Shown here: positions 1-6,981 of the stretch, piece by piece
Position numbering within the stretch: the first letter of the stretch is position 1
Layout of the letters: every line of letters begins with the position of its first letter
Source: a virus
Length of the DNA stretch: 64,000 nucleotides
Strand: one strand, 5' to 3'
IMG/VR virus record: IMGVR_UViG_3300030331_006142
Span: 62,001 to 126,000 of that record
Program-made: the position numbers and the translations under genes
Notes under the pieces: model-generated
Seen by the model: the letters and a program-made list of their open reading frames with translations, nothing else
Told to the model about the DNA's origin: nothing
The model's database searches: none

Positions 1-31
1 CGTACACCTTGACCAAGTCACCGATTTTCAC
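1..31 (-). CDS. SH3/KOW-like mini-protein, partial (MKIGDLV start)
   Basis: Only the first ten codons are in the window; the rest lies beyond position 1. It starts at a GTG (position 31) with GGAGG about 6 nt upstream and reads MKIGDLVKVY, the signature N-terminus of the mini-protein family that fills the first 16 kb. The first 14 nt overlap the stop-codon end of the preceding gene, as in the other array junctions. Function unknown. Confidence 0.6.
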   Translation of the reverse strand, partial: MKIGDLVKVY

Positions 32-42
32 TGATGACCTCC
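11..42 (-). repeat. Array junction repeat (SD + start + upstream stop)
   Basis: Copy of the roughly 30-bp junction unit. On the minus strand it contains GGAGG, a GTG start, the first seven codons of one gene (MKIGDLV) and, in another frame, the end (EVISENR-stop) of the previous one. Near-identical copies lie at 1341-1369, 1520-1550, 10897-10926, 11057-11085, 11246-11275, 11421-11451, 11605-11635 and 11793-11823. Confidence 0.85.
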
Positions 43-185
43 AGATTCGCCGCGGGGGCATTTTCGCGTTGACCGGTATCGACAAACATTATCTTAGCAT
101 AACTCCGATGCAAGGCAACTAATAATGCCAGTCTGCCTGAGTCCCGGCAAAGATGATTGAGTCTTACCAAATCACCGACTTTCAT
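18..185 (-). CDS. SH3/KOW-like mini-protein (MKVGDLV family), 55 aa
   Basis: A 55-aa gene starting MKVGDLVRLNHLCRDSG at an ATG (185) and ending NLEVISENR. The family pattern is a GDLV first strand, a hydrophobic central strand and a terminal L-E-V-I-S-E segment, which suggests a small SH3-like beta-barrel (inference from pattern only). It overlaps both neighbours by exactly 14 nt, so translation is probably coupled. No molecular function is known to me. Confidence 0.75.
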   Translation of the reverse strand: MKVGDLVRLNHLCRDSGRLALLVALHRSYAKIMFVDTGQRENAPAANLEVISENR

Positions 186-363
186 TGACTACAGTTAAAT
201 CCTTTTTCCTAATTGACAACGTAGCGCCGTTATCTTTGTTCCATCTAACTACTACCAGATAATCAGCATGAGGGTCGGGGCGAATTACCAGGCCATACCA
301 GTTCTTCCACCTGTCGTGGACTCTTCCCTCTGGGGTATATCTTACCAAGTCCCCGACTTTCAT
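172..363 (-). CDS. SH3/KOW-like mini-protein (MKVGDLV family), 63 aa
   Basis: Starts MKVGDLVRYTPEGRVHD and ends DLTVVNESR. The middle reads YGLVIRPDP...YLVVVRWNKDNG, which matches the array consensus G-hydrophobic-V, then V-x-W, then D/G. The N-terminus overlaps by 4 nt the stop of an upstream single-span membrane peptide. The C-terminus overlaps the next gene's start by 14 nt. Likely a small beta-barrel; function unknown. Confidence 0.8.
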   Translation of the reverse strand: MKVGDLVRYTPEGRVHDRWKNWYGLVIRPDPHADYLVVVRWNKDNGATLSIRKKDLTVVNESR

Positions 364-464
364 ATTATTGCCACCGATAGCATCACGGCAAATGCAATAA
401 CTAGAATTGGAAACATTACAGCTATAATAATTTCCATAATTGCAATCTTATCATCGTCTTTCAC
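360..464 (-). CDS. Single-span membrane micropeptide, 34 aa
   Basis: GTG start (464), then MKDDDKIAIMEIIIAV and a hydrophobic stretch rich in Ile, Val, Ala, Phe and Met that runs to the C-terminus: a charged head of about 8 residues and one membrane span. It uses the same 14-nt start/stop overlap (GTGAAAGACGATGA) as the SH3-like genes, so it sits in the array as a cassette. Too short for homology calls; function unknown. Confidence 0.6.
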   Translation of the reverse strand: MKDDDKIAIMEIIIAVMFPILVIAFAVMLSVAII

Positions 465-621
465 TGATTAACTCGCAACCACTTGTGACATACCAAACAA
501 CTTCTCCTCTGGTGTTGAGGGCTTTGAGTGTTCCACCGTTCTGATTACTATACAGAATCACACCAATATCACTACTGTTCGGTGTGCGATATATGACAAA
601 GTCGCCAGGCTTAAATTTCAC
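451..621 (-). CDS. SH3/KOW-like mini-protein (KFKPGDFV), 56 aa
   Basis: Divergent family member: MKFKPGDFVIYRTPNSSD, then IGVILYSNQNG and an end in GCELISERR. I prefer the GTG at 621 because GGAG lies 6 nt upstream; an ATG at 624 is possible but too close to that site. The ISERR end overlaps the start of the downstream membrane peptide by 14 nt. Confidence 0.7.
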   Translation of the reverse strand: MKFKPGDFVIYRTPNSSDIGVILYSNQNGGTLKALNTRGEVVWYVTSGCELISERR

Positions 622-623
622 CA

Positions 624-854
624 TTATCTCCAAATAGTCACAAAATGACCAAATTCTCTATCAAAAACCTTCACAAGGCCCTCATAATTACCCATCATCA
701 TTACCTTACAGATAGCAGCAATCCTTTCTTCTGAGTACCCTAGTTGTCTACCAAACGTATGCACATACGCCATAAGGGCATGGGCGTTACCATCTGGTCC
801 TGTAAGGTCAATCTCTATTGGCCTGTGTGGCATCTCTTCTTTGCTGCGAATCAT
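624..854 (-). CDS. Conserved phage hypothetical protein (MPHRPIEIDLTGPDG type)
   Basis: 76 aa as drawn. An internal ATG at 833 would give MPHRPIEIDLTGPDGNAHAL, which is how I recall related phage and prophage proteins beginning. The sequence predicts a compact alpha-helical domain with a conserved middle (LGYSEERIAAICKVMMMG) and an aromatic C-terminus (FGHFVTIWR). Its start overlaps the stop of the upstream zinc-finger gene by 4 nt. No function is known. Confidence 0.6.
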   Translation of the reverse strand: MIRSKEEMPHRPIEIDLTGPDGNAHALMAYVHTFGRQLGYSEERIAAICKVMMMGNYEGLVKVFDREFGHFVTIWR

Positions 855-1051
855 CTTCCAACGTGCCTCGCGGTCTGCACCGAGCCAACATACTGGTAGG
901 CTCCCTTGTTATAAGCAGGTGCAGAGCATTTTGCTTTACGGGCCTTTTCGCGGTTGGCAGCGTGGGCGCCACAGTCAAGACAAGTTCTGTAGCCCAGTTC
1001 GAGGCGCCTTGGGTTAAAAGATTCATAACAGATAATGCAAGTAGGATTCAT
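851..1051 (-). CDS. Small zinc-ribbon-like protein
   Basis: 66 aa with two Cys pairs: CIICYESF near the N-terminus and CLDCGAH about 18 residues later, a C-x2-C...C-x2-C pattern suited to one zinc ion. The rest is basic (ANREKARKAK). The ATG at 1051 has GGAGAT 6 nt upstream. It is the first gene after the promoter at 1079-1107. Function unknown; a nucleic-acid or protein adaptor is possible. Confidence 0.6.
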   Translation of the reverse strand: MNPTCIICYESFNPRRLELGYRTCLDCGAHAANREKARKAKCSAPAYNKGAYQYVGSVQTARHVGR

Positions 1052-1078
1052 GGTTATCTCCAGATTATTACTATATAT

Positions 1079-1107
1079 AGTATATCAGCTAAGTGCCTAA
1101 AAGTCAA
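1079..1107 (-). promoter_or_regulatory. Sigma70-type promoter
   Basis: TTGACT, 17-bp spacer, TATACT, upstream of the zinc-ribbon gene at 851-1051. The -35 box lies inside the C-terminal codons of the upstream SH3-like gene. Confidence 0.75.
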
Positions 1108-1358
1108 GGCTTTTTTTTAGCATATTTCAGGTCGCGACGGTCAAAGTATGATTCCCAATAATAATAATTTCCGCGTGTTGCATATTCTCGTTTCTGCGAG
1201 TGATTAAACACAGATTTACACCAAAGAATCTTGTAAGTTCCACAGAAATATGCGCCTCGAACTTCTTTGATAATTCCAACGTCACCATCTCTAATCCAGC
1301 CTGTTCTTTTTATCTTCTTACCATAAGAAGATAATGTAACCAAGTCACCGACTTTCAC
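1104..1358 (-). CDS. SH3/KOW-like mini-protein (MKVGDLV family), 84 aa
   Basis: GTG start at 1358 behind GGAGG. Begins MKVGDLVTLSSYGKKIK, then VGIIKEVRG...YKILWCKS, with a longer basic C-terminus (FDRRDLKYAKKKP) in place of the ISESR end. Overlaps the preceding family member by 14 nt. Last gene of its small operon. Confidence 0.8.
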   Translation of the reverse strand: MKVGDLVTLSSYGKKIKRTGWIRDGDVGIIKEVRGAYFCGTYKILWCKSVFNHSQKREYATRGNYYYWESYFDRRDLKYAKKKP

Positions 1359-1369
1359 TGATAACCTCC
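1341..1369 (-). repeat. Array junction repeat
   Basis: Minus strand: GGAGGTTATCAGTGAAAGTC and onward. It provides the SD, the GTG start and MKVGDLV of 1104-1358, and at the same time VISESR-stop of 1345-1539. Confidence 0.85.
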
Positions 1370-1539
1370 GCTTGTGATTCCCAGAGTGGACCCATCAAAG
1401 TGGGGAATGTTGGAGAACGGGCATCCCATAAGACTTTGAATAGTCTCCTGCGAGATGACAGTGGGCGAGGAACTTCTGCCACGACAATACCAACTCTTTC
1501 CATCCCCCAACTCTCTTTTACCAAATCACCGACTTTCAT
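1345..1539 (-). CDS. SH3/KOW-like mini-protein (MKVGDLV family), 64 aa
   Basis: MKVGDLVKESWGMERVGIVV, then LFKVLWDARSPTF, ending WESQAEVISESR. ATG at 1539, GGAGC 7 nt upstream. The first Shine-Dalgarno overlaps the end of the upstream 96-aa gene. Canonical family member with 14-nt overlap to the next gene. Confidence 0.8.
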   Translation of the reverse strand: MKVGDLVKESWGMERVGIVVAEVPRPLSSRRRLFKVLWDARSPTFPTLMGPLWESQAEVISESR

Positions 1540-1542
1540 CAG

Positions 1543-1833
1543 TTAGCTCCACGGACCTTTAACAACATTCTCTGATTTAATAATCTCTGCCTCCTTTTCA
1601 AGGAAAGCACGATACTCTTCGTTTAGGGTCCAGCCAACTTCCATAGTTTCGTTATTTAGTACGCCTTCGACGCGGCCTTCGCAAATACAGGAAAGCAGCT
1701 CACAAAAAATGGCCTGAGAGTTTGCAGCTTCGAGTACACCTCTATTGTAGGAATCAACAATGAAGTGTAGAACTTTTGTCCCCTGTCGATTGAGATTCTT
1801 TCTTGCTGTAATTGGGTCCACGTAATCAAACAT
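1543..1833 (-). CDS. Hypothetical protein, 96 aa
   Basis: MFDYVDPITARKNLNRQGTK and onward; soluble, mixed helix/strand, acidic C-terminal half (EKEAEIIKSENVV). I do not recognise a family. It is the first gene after the promoter at 1866-1894 and is followed directly by two SH3-like genes. Confidence 0.6.
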   Translation of the reverse strand: MFDYVDPITARKNLNRQGTKVLHFIVDSYNRGVLEAANSQAIFCELLSCICEGRVEGVLNNETMEVGWTLNEEYRAFLEKEAEIIKSENVVKGPWS

Positions 1834-1865
1834 AAAAAACTCCTTAATTTTCAGTTACTTATAAT

Positions 1866-1894
1866 ATAATACACTATCTACGTTGTACTGTCAA
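1866..1894 (-). promoter_or_regulatory. Sigma70-type promoter
   Basis: TTGACA, 17 bp, TATTAT; drives 1543-1833 and the two SH3-like genes behind it. The -35 overlaps the last codons of 1891-2142. Confidence 0.8.
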
Positions 1895-2142
1895 GATAAA
1901 AATCTATAAAAGTTTAATCCATACTGCGTGGGGCGAATGTCATTTTGCGAGAAAACCACCAAACATTGCTCACTGTGAAGTTGCGAAAGCGATTCTTCAA
2001 AAGCGCGGACACTAAAGGGCATCTTGAAGTCTCCACAATACTGCTTAACGAGGTTGCGCAAAAAAGAGCCGGTAACTGACACACCAGGGTGCTGAGGAAC
2101 AGACTCCATTATCAGCGATTTATATCTAAAGTAGTCTTTCAC
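1891..2142 (-). CDS. Hypothetical protein, 83 aa
   Basis: GTG start overlapping the stop of the upstream membrane peptide. MKDYFRYKSLIMESV..., then a segment (FSVRAFEESLSQLHSEQCLV) that looks like a winged-helix recognition region, ending GLNFYRFLS. A small DNA-binding fold is conceivable, but I cannot assign a family. Confidence 0.5.
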   Translation of the reverse strand: MKDYFRYKSLIMESVPQHPGVSVTGSFLRNLVKQYCGDFKMPFSVRAFEESLSQLHSEQCLVVFSQNDIRPTQYGLNFYRFLS

Positions 2143-2231
2143 ATTTTTCTCTTTCTGAAGAAGTCTATCAGAGCCGAGCTGATTACAATTGCCGATACAA
2201 GCAAAAATAAGTCCATAATAAAACTAATCAT
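2139..2231 (-). CDS. Single-span membrane micropeptide, 30 aa
   Basis: MISFIMDLFLLVSAIVISSA followed by LIDFFRKRKM: one hydrophobic span then a strongly basic tail, giving a predicted N-out/C-in topology by the positive-inside rule. GGAGG lies about 10 nt upstream, and the stop overlaps the start of 1891-2142. Function unknown. Confidence 0.6.
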   Translation of the reverse strand: MISFIMDLFLLVSAIVISSALIDFFRKRKM

Positions 2232-2234
2232 ACA

Positions 2235-2423
2235 TCAGTCCTCCCTGTCTCTTGTTCTGCCGTAGAGTTCATCAATCTTTCTCTGCTTCTCGACTTTAAG
2301 CAATATCTGACGCCAAAGTTCTTCTTTCTGCTTTTGGTAGAGTGCGTGGTGGTAGCGATTCCTCAAAAGCATATAGATACCGGCACATAGAACAACCCAC
2401 AATAAAAATTCAAGCTCTGCCAT
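2235..2423 (-). CDS. Small membrane-anchored protein, 62 aa
   Basis: MAELEFLLWVVLCAGIYMLL gives one N-terminal span, followed by a charged amphipathic helix (KQKEELWRQILLKVEKQRK) that would lie in the cytoplasm. Located between an SH3-like-sized gene and a membrane micropeptide in one operon. Function unknown. Confidence 0.6.
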   Translation of the reverse strand: MAELEFLLWVVLCAGIYMLLRNRYHHALYQKQKEELWRQILLKVEKQRKIDELYGRTRDRED

Positions 2424-2428
2424 TGAAG

Positions 2429-2650
2429 TTATCCTTCCAGGATTTCATAGCCGTTAATCGCTGGGTCGGTGTTTACAACATAAATTGTAGCTTTGCTGTC
2501 TCCCGGAAACATAACTTTAATTACATGGCTGTAGTGAGTTTCAACATCTGCGTCGTCAATTTCCACCTTTTGCGCTGCAGTGATGATTCCGATTTTGTTA
2601 TCGCTTGTCTTAATGCTCTTGCCTACCATTCTATAGACCTCGTAACCCAT
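2429..2650 (-). CDS. Hypothetical protein, possible divergent SH3-like, 73 aa
   Basis: MGYEVYRMVGKSIKTSDNKI, then GIITAAQKVEIDDAD and HVIKVMFPGDSKATIYV. The order of glycine-turn, GII strand and KV strand resembles the mini-protein family, but the GDLV start is missing, so the link is tentative. Its 5' end overlaps the 3' end of 2623-2949 by 28 nt. Confidence 0.5.
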   Translation of the reverse strand: MGYEVYRMVGKSIKTSDNKIGIITAAQKVEIDDADVETHYSHVIKVMFPGDSKATIYVVNTDPAINGYEILEG

Positions 2651-2949
2651 ATTTCAAAGTCGCATGGGCAGCCATATCTCTCAATATCATCTTCACTTTC
2701 TCCTAGTCTAATCATTCCATAGTCTTCATCGTGAAGCTGGTAGAGCATGTCCATGAACGCGGTGATGTCAGGGTAATCTTCGTACCACTTAACATGTTGC
2801 CATCGAAAGCTGCCAGCGTCATAGTCCGCGGTGTCGGCGAACTCTATGAGTTCTTGAATGTTGTTATCCATTTCAGCAAAAATCTTAACCACTTTTGCTG
2901 CCTCCGGCGTAAATCTGACTGCAACGTCTGAACGATAGCCCATTTTCAT
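2623..2949 (-). CDS. Conserved phage hypothetical protein (MGYRSDV type), 108 aa
   Basis: The N-terminus MKMGYRSDVAVRFTPEAAKV matches a family I recall as widespread in phages and bacteria, often starting MGYRSDV, without known function. Acidic, rich in aromatic residues (WQHVKWYEDYPD). First gene after a strong promoter; heads an operon of small membrane and hypothetical proteins. Confidence 0.6.
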   Translation of the reverse strand: MKMGYRSDVAVRFTPEAAKVVKIFAEMDNNIQELIEFADTADYDAGSFRWQHVKWYEDYPDITAFMDMLYQLHDEDYGMIRLGESEDDIERYGCPCDFEIWVTRSIEW

Positions 2950-2975
2950 TTTCCTAAACTGTTTAATGTAATACT

Positions 2976-3004
2976 ATTTTACGCTAATTTTATTCTTTTG
3001 TCAA
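2976..3004 (-). promoter_or_regulatory. Sigma70-type promoter
   Basis: TTGACA, 17 bp, TAAAAT; upstream of 2623-2949. The -35 overlaps the end of the SH3-like gene 2979-3203. Confidence 0.75.
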
Positions 3005-3203
3005 GCTTTTTTGCGGTTTTTGTTGAGATTATTTTCCAGCGGTGAGAAGGCCACCATCTAGCATTTCCACTATTATCTAATACCAATATATCATTGACAG
3101 AATCATTGGTCTCCAGCACAAGACCCCATGACATTAGGGATTCCCACTCGTTGGTATTTGTGATATAGCAGGCTACTAAATCGCCGCGGCGCATAAGACT
3201 CAT
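2979..3203 (-). CDS. SH3/KOW-like mini-protein (RRGDLV), 74 aa
   Basis: MSLMRRGDLVACYITNTNEW, then SWGLVLETNDSV and ARWWPSHRWKIIST. The GDLV strand, G-hydrophobic strand and terminal K-I-I-S are those of the array, followed by an extra basic tail. Last gene of the MoxR operon, directly behind the hydroxylase gene. Confidence 0.7.
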   Translation of the reverse strand: MSLMRRGDLVACYITNTNEWESLMSWGLVLETNDSVNDILVLDNSGNARWWPSHRWKIISTKTAKKLDKRIKLA

Positions 3204-3214
3204 AGTAACTATAA

Positions 3215-3640
3215 CTATCTCTTATCAAGCCATTTTACCCTTGTTCCTAGTAAATGGTCCATCAAGGGACATATTACACACCAATTCGCGTTCTGATTTC
3301 TTCCCATATGATGTTCGTAATGCCAGGGCATCCATTTCTTAAAAAAATCAACGTATGTATGACTCATTCGATGCAAGACCATATAAAGAAACCCATAAGC
3401 AATCGCAGTCAAGGCGAAGCAGGGCCAGACAAAAACAAGTGGAACATGCAATAGTACGGCCACCATAGTTAGATAGGTCTCTTTGTGGAAGAGCTTTTCT
3501 TTGTAGTCGGGGTCGTGGTTTTGGTGTCTTCGAGCTACTCCGTGGTGTTTCCAGTGAAACTTAAAGCGGGACTTTCCTTTAGGCTTATGTAATAATATGT
3601 GAACTCCCCAATCAAGGAAATTTGCATACAAAAAGCCCAA
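3215..3640 (-). CDS. Membrane fatty-acid-hydroxylase-superfamily protein (di-iron)
   Basis: About 141 aa with the full eight-histidine signature of the fatty acid hydroxylase/sterol desaturase/carotene hydroxylase superfamily: HILLH (residues 14-18), HWKHH (29-33), HRMSH (90-94) and HYEHH (107-111), with hydrophobic spans at 55-90. Such enzymes hydroxylate or desaturate lipids in the membrane using two irons. The start is uncertain. The only ordinary start is a TTG at 3640 behind GGGGA, yet the open frame continues upstream with hydrophobic coding-like sequence to a TAA at 3713 without ATG or GTG. The substrate cannot be read from the sequence. Possible role: changing host membrane lipid or pigment. 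Confidence 0.75.
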   Translation of the reverse strand: MGFLYANFLDWGVHILLHKPKGKSRFKFHWKHHGVARRHQNHDPDYKEKLFHKETYLTMVAVLLHVPLVFVWPCFALTAIAYGFLYMVLHRMSHTYVDFFKKWMPWHYEHHMGRNQNANWCVICPLMDHLLGTRVKWLDKR

Positions 3641-3716
3641 TAATATCCCCGCTACTACCCCAAGTCGGCATCCTCTGTTTGTGAAAGCTGCGTATGAAAT
3701 TACGCACCCTATTTAA

Positions 3717-3812
3717 CTATTCGTCTACTACTAAAATTACCAAAAGAAAAAAGAAAACAACGATAATCGCGACGAAAGCTCGCCAAAGCATGTACCATTC
3801 AAGCTCTGTCAT
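3717..3812 (-). CDS. Single-span membrane micropeptide, 31 aa
   Basis: MTELEWYMLWRAFVAIIVVF and on through FFLLVILVV to DE. Acidic-aromatic head, one long hydrophobic span, two-residue tail. It directly precedes the membrane hydroxylase, so a partner role is possible but unproven. Confidence 0.6.
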   Translation of the reverse strand: MTELEWYMLWRAFVAIIVVFFFLLVILVVDE

Positions 3813-3836
3813 TGATTACCACCAGGGAGGCTGTCC

Positions 3837-3986
3837 TCATCGCCTTGCCTTCACCAGTCTACTTCTAATTTTATTCTCTTTCACCCACAAGGCATCCTCA
3901 AACGCTTTACTGTGGTCCAGTTGAACGCGGTTATAGACATTCGCGCTGCATACATATATTATAAATTTCTGGTGGTTCTCAAACAT
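3837..3986 (-). CDS. Hypothetical protein, 49 aa
   Basis: MFENHQKFIIYVCSANVYNR and on, with a charged C-terminal helix (WVKENKIRSRLVKARR). The start ATG overlaps the stop of the vWA gene (TAATG), typical of translational coupling. Not recognised. Confidence 0.5.
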   Translation of the reverse strand: MFENHQKFIIYVCSANVYNRVQLDHSKAFEDALWVKENKIRSRLVKARR

Positions 3987-5224
3987 TAATCTACAGCCAC
4001 TACCCTCTCTTTGGTTTCAAAGAAAGGGCGGGATGCATGGCGCTGCGTTGTCATCCACATACGCTGGCACTTGCTTCGTTTGGGCTTGGGGGCACACATG
4101 TCTGTTAAAACAATGTGGCCATCGAAGTTACCATTGTTGACGTACTCCGTGGGAGCGTCAAAGCATGTGCCGCCCGAAAGGACACGTTCGGTTTTTCTTT
4201 TCTGGCCCTTTTTCCATGTAAAGACCTTCGATTCGTCAACTCTTGTATCAAAAGGGACGACCACAAATTCTGCAATCTCTGCCAATTTTCCGAGTTCTGC
4301 AAAGAACTTCCCCAGCATCGTGTCGTCAACTGAGCCTGACTGGTCGATGCTGACAGCTATTCGGGCCGTTCTGTTACTTTTCTTGCCTGGATGGATATAC
4401 GCGTATCTACGATTAATTCTCTTTATCGAGCTGGACCTGTTTGCTCGCTGACTGGCTTTGACAAAAAATCTGAGGACCTTTCGCCAATCTACTTTTGTCT
4501 CTAGGGCCTTCATAACTTCACTTCTCACGGAAGCCGAGACGGAACCCCACGAGTTGTTTTTGGAGCACTCCTCGCCGGCCTTCTTGACTATCTCCTTGAG
4601 TCTTTGGTTGGCTACGTCCTTGGCCTCTTGGGGGCATTTGCCCCAGCCGCTATGGTCGTCTAGGGTATCAATCTCGTCAAGCAAATCCTCAAGCGTCTGT
4701 GGTTTTTTCCCGCTTGGCTGGCCTTCTCCTGAACCTGAAGGAACGCCTTGAGCAGAGTCCGGGTCGGAATCTTGGATTTCACCCTCTTCTTTGCTGGTCC
4801 TCTTCTTTGGAAGGTTTGCAAGATACCACTCTGCGCTTTCTCCGCGAGGGAAATCCTTGAAAAGCCCCTCTCCAGGGATGAGTCCACCCTCCGGTAAGTT
4901 GTCCAAGTGCGAGTTTATAGCCAAGTCTGCTGCAATGTTCCACCTCTTCACAGGTACCCCCTCCGGCATGCGACCAGTCACATGAAGAAATACAACGTGA
5001 TAAAATTCATGTTTTAGGACATCTCTCCTCTCTGCGTCTGTTAGCTTTTGGAAGAACTCCGGGTTGTAAAGCATTTCAAATTGGCTGGTGTCGGGATTAA
5101 CCATAACTCCAGCCGTTGGAATTGCAAAGGTGGCGCGCTTATCAATCCGTCGCGAGATTGATGCAAAAAACGGCTCGTCCATAAGCAGCCGTGCGGTGTG
5201 CATGTTAAGGTCAAAGCTAGTCAT
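3986..5224 (-). CDS. vWA / metallopeptidase-like protein (DUF2201-VWA type)
   Basis: 412 aa. The N-terminal half carries HEFYH (residues 72-76), a zinc-metallopeptidase-type HExxH motif, and the downstream WNIAADLAINSHL typical of the DUF2201 putative peptidase family. A low-complexity Ser/Gly/Glu linker follows. The C-terminal half is a von Willebrand A-like domain with MIDAS motif DQSGS in IAVSIDQSGSVDD and a later VLTD. In bacteria these proteins are partnered by a MoxR-type AAA ATPase, as here (gene immediately upstream, 11 nt gap). The pair probably acts as a metal-dependent chaperone or protease machine; the target is unknown. Confidence 0.8.
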   Translation of the reverse strand: MTSFDLNMHTARLLMDEPFFASISRRIDKRATFAIPTAGVMVNPDTSQFEMLYNPEFFQKLTDAERRDVLKHEFYHVVFLHVTGRMPEGVPVKRWNIAADLAINSHLDNLPEGGLIPGEGLFKDFPRGESAEWYLANLPKKRTSKEEGEIQDSDPDSAQGVPSGSGEGQPSGKKPQTLEDLLDEIDTLDDHSGWGKCPQEAKDVANQRLKEIVKKAGEECSKNNSWGSVSASVRSEVMKALETKVDWRKVLRFFVKASQRANRSSSIKRINRRYAYIHPGKKSNRTARIAVSIDQSGSVDDTMLGKFFAELGKLAEIAEFVVVPFDTRVDESKVFTWKKGQKRKTERVLSGGTCFDAPTEYVNNGNFDGHIVLTDMCAPKPKRSKCQRMWMTTQRHASRPFFETKERVVAVD

Positions 5225-5235
5225 AGTATATCCCC

Positions 5236-6294
5236 TTACTTGGAATCGCCTGCAAGAATCTTAACCAAGTAGTCAGAAACAGAATCTCCGTCTACTTCTG
5301 ATTGGTGGAGCTTGATTGTGTTGTTGATTTCTCCATTACCCAATACAGACCACAACTTCATAGCGACCTCAGAGGGCAGCGTAATAAAGTATCTTGCCAG
5401 GTTGTCCACTTGGCCTTGCTCCATCTCTGTCTTGAAAGCATCTGATGCATCGAACTTATCAATCAGCGCAGTGTGGTCATTGATGCCAAAATCAGCAACC
5501 TTACTCAGCTTGCCATGAACAAGAATGTCCTCGACTGTTACCTGTCTATCGTAATTTTGAACAAAGTCGTTGAACGAAACGGCGGCTTCAAAGCCGACGA
5601 ACGCGGACGTCAAAGTATATAGCGCAGGACTAGCCTCCTCCAAAAGGTTGGCTTGCTGCAGGCACTCATCAAGTCGTTCCCAGGAGCGGCGACTAGGATA
5701 GACCTTGTTGGGTTCGTGGTCGTCTGTGTGCTCAAGGTGCGCCCGGTTTTGGTTAATGAAGTCCCAAGTAATATCTGAAACAGAGTTGTCCTTAGCCCAG
5801 GTCAACCAGTCCTCGACACTAGGCTCGACGTCGAACACAGTCCAGCGGTCGAGTTCGGCTGGGTCCATCTCACCAACTTGGTACTGTGAACCGTGTTCAC
5901 CACCATTCACGGCGGCGAATACAAGCGTGTCCTCGTGTAGTGTATGACCATTGAGCTTGCGACTGTCGGTTAACTCGAAGATGCCTTGACGAACTTCGAT
6001 AGTGGCTCGGTCAACTTCGTCGAGAAACAAAACAACAGGCTTGTCGCAAGCAGTCTTGAACCAGTCTGGTGGATTGAAGCGAGTCGAGTTACCTTCGATA
6101 GAAGGTAAACCAACCAAATCACCCTCGGTCATCTGTGATGCGCGGCGTTCTACGACAGGCAAACCCATGTTATCAGCGAACTGATAAACTACTGTAGATT
6201 TACCAATACCATGACGACCTCGTAACAAGACAGGCTTGCGTACATTGGTAACGTGGTGAACGATGTTTGAGAATGTTGCGAAGTCAACTGCCAT
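5236..6294 (-). CDS. MoxR-family AAA ATPase
   Basis: 352 aa. Walker A GRHGIGKST (about residues 26-34), Walker B VVLFLDEVDRA (about 87-97), followed by sensor-like AAVNGG and a helical C-terminal lid. MoxR ATPases remodel or activate partner vWA proteins, and the partner follows directly. Start ATG behind AAGGAG. First gene after a strong sigma70-type promoter, so probably expressed early. Confidence 0.85.
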   Translation of the reverse strand: MAVDFATFSNIVHHVTNVRKPVLLRGRHGIGKSTVVYQFADNMGLPVVERRASQMTEGDLVGLPSIEGNSTRFNPPDWFKTACDKPVVLFLDEVDRATIEVRQGIFELTDSRKLNGHTLHEDTLVFAAVNGGEHGSQYQVGEMDPAELDRWTVFDVEPSVEDWLTWAKDNSVSDITWDFINQNRAHLEHTDDHEPNKVYPSRRSWERLDECLQQANLLEEASPALYTLTSAFVGFEAAVSFNDFVQNYDRQVTVEDILVHGKLSKVADFGINDHTALIDKFDASDAFKTEMEQGQVDNLARYFITLPSEVAMKLWSVLGNGEINNTIKLHQSEVDGDSVSDYLVKILAGDSK

Positions 6295-6349
6295 GATGAA
6301 TCTCCTTAGTTGTTAGCAGTTATTGGTTACTCTCTCACTGTATATAAAT

Positions 6350-6378
6350 AGTATATCACAGGTGGCTATCAAGGTCAA
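6350..6378 (-). promoter_or_regulatory. Sigma70-type promoter of the MoxR operon
   Basis: TTGACC, 17 bp, TATACT, about 55 bp before the moxR start. A TATAAATA lies here on the opposite (plus) strand but is in the wrong orientation for the genes. Confidence 0.75.
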
Positions 6379-6387
6379 GAACTATTT

Positions 6388-6981
6388 TTATGAAAGTTCT
6401 ACAATTCTCTTAAACGCACTGGAGCGAATATCAGGGTCTAACTCTGTTGAAATCTTTACTGCAAGTTCAGTGTCGCAGCCGGGGGCGCTCAGAATATCAA
6501 TAACATCCGACCTCCTAGACCAAGCCGAATGGTTGCCTGGTGCGCGGCGCTCAGATGCATAAAACCTATCATAAATAGCGTGCAATAAGTCCGTTGGGGT
6601 TCCCTCGGAGCCGTTGCGATTTCCGGTCCAAGAATAGCCGCGGCCGAAGAACGCCCTTTTCATTCGCCAGAATGAGCGATTCCACGAGCTAGGAAACCTG
6701 TTATACAACTGTCGATACCTTTCTGGCTCTTCAATATAATGTCCGTTGGCGACTAGCATTGCTTTGAGGCTGTACCCTTTGTTTACCCTATCCGACCAGA
6801 GCAGGTCTCTTGCCTTCTTGGTCAAGCCGGAGTTTTCTGCCAAGTACCAGTGCGCACGGGCGTAAGGGTGTTCAGCGATTCCGATTTGGATTGCCTCAGG
6901 AAGAAACTGATTTTTGGCCAAACCAATTAATTCTGCAGTAGTCATCCTGTAGATATTGTTTGTTAGTTGCTCAATGGACAT
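6388..6981 (-). CDS. Hypothetical protein, 197 aa
   Basis: Helical repeats in the N-terminal half (HPYARAHWYLAENSGLTKKA) resemble a HEAT- or leucine-rich-variant-like solenoid. The middle carries GRGYSWTGNRNGSEGT, a motif echoed in 13914-14201 (GKGYSWSEDTHGPGGT). Single-gene transcription unit with its own promoter. Function unknown. Confidence 0.6.
   Translation of the reverse strand: MSIEQLTNNIYRMTTAELIGLAKNQFLPEAIQIGIAEHPYARAHWYLAENSGLTKKARDLLWSDRVNKGYSLKAMLVANGHYIEEPERYRQLYNRFPSSWNRSFWRMKRAFFGRGYSWTGNRNGSEGTPTDLLHAIYDRFYASERRAPGNHSAWSRRSDVIDILSAPGCDTELAVKISTELDPDIRSSAFKRIVELS

Noticed and set aside
808-1026. 72-aa minus-strand ORF in another frame of the zinc-ribbon gene
   Set aside because: The 851-1051 frame has the better start, SD and Cys pairs; this one is a shadow.
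6342-6352. T4 late promoter-like TATAAATA
   Set aside because: It lies on the plus strand, where there is no gene; on the minus strand the site is better explained by TTGACC-17-TATACT.
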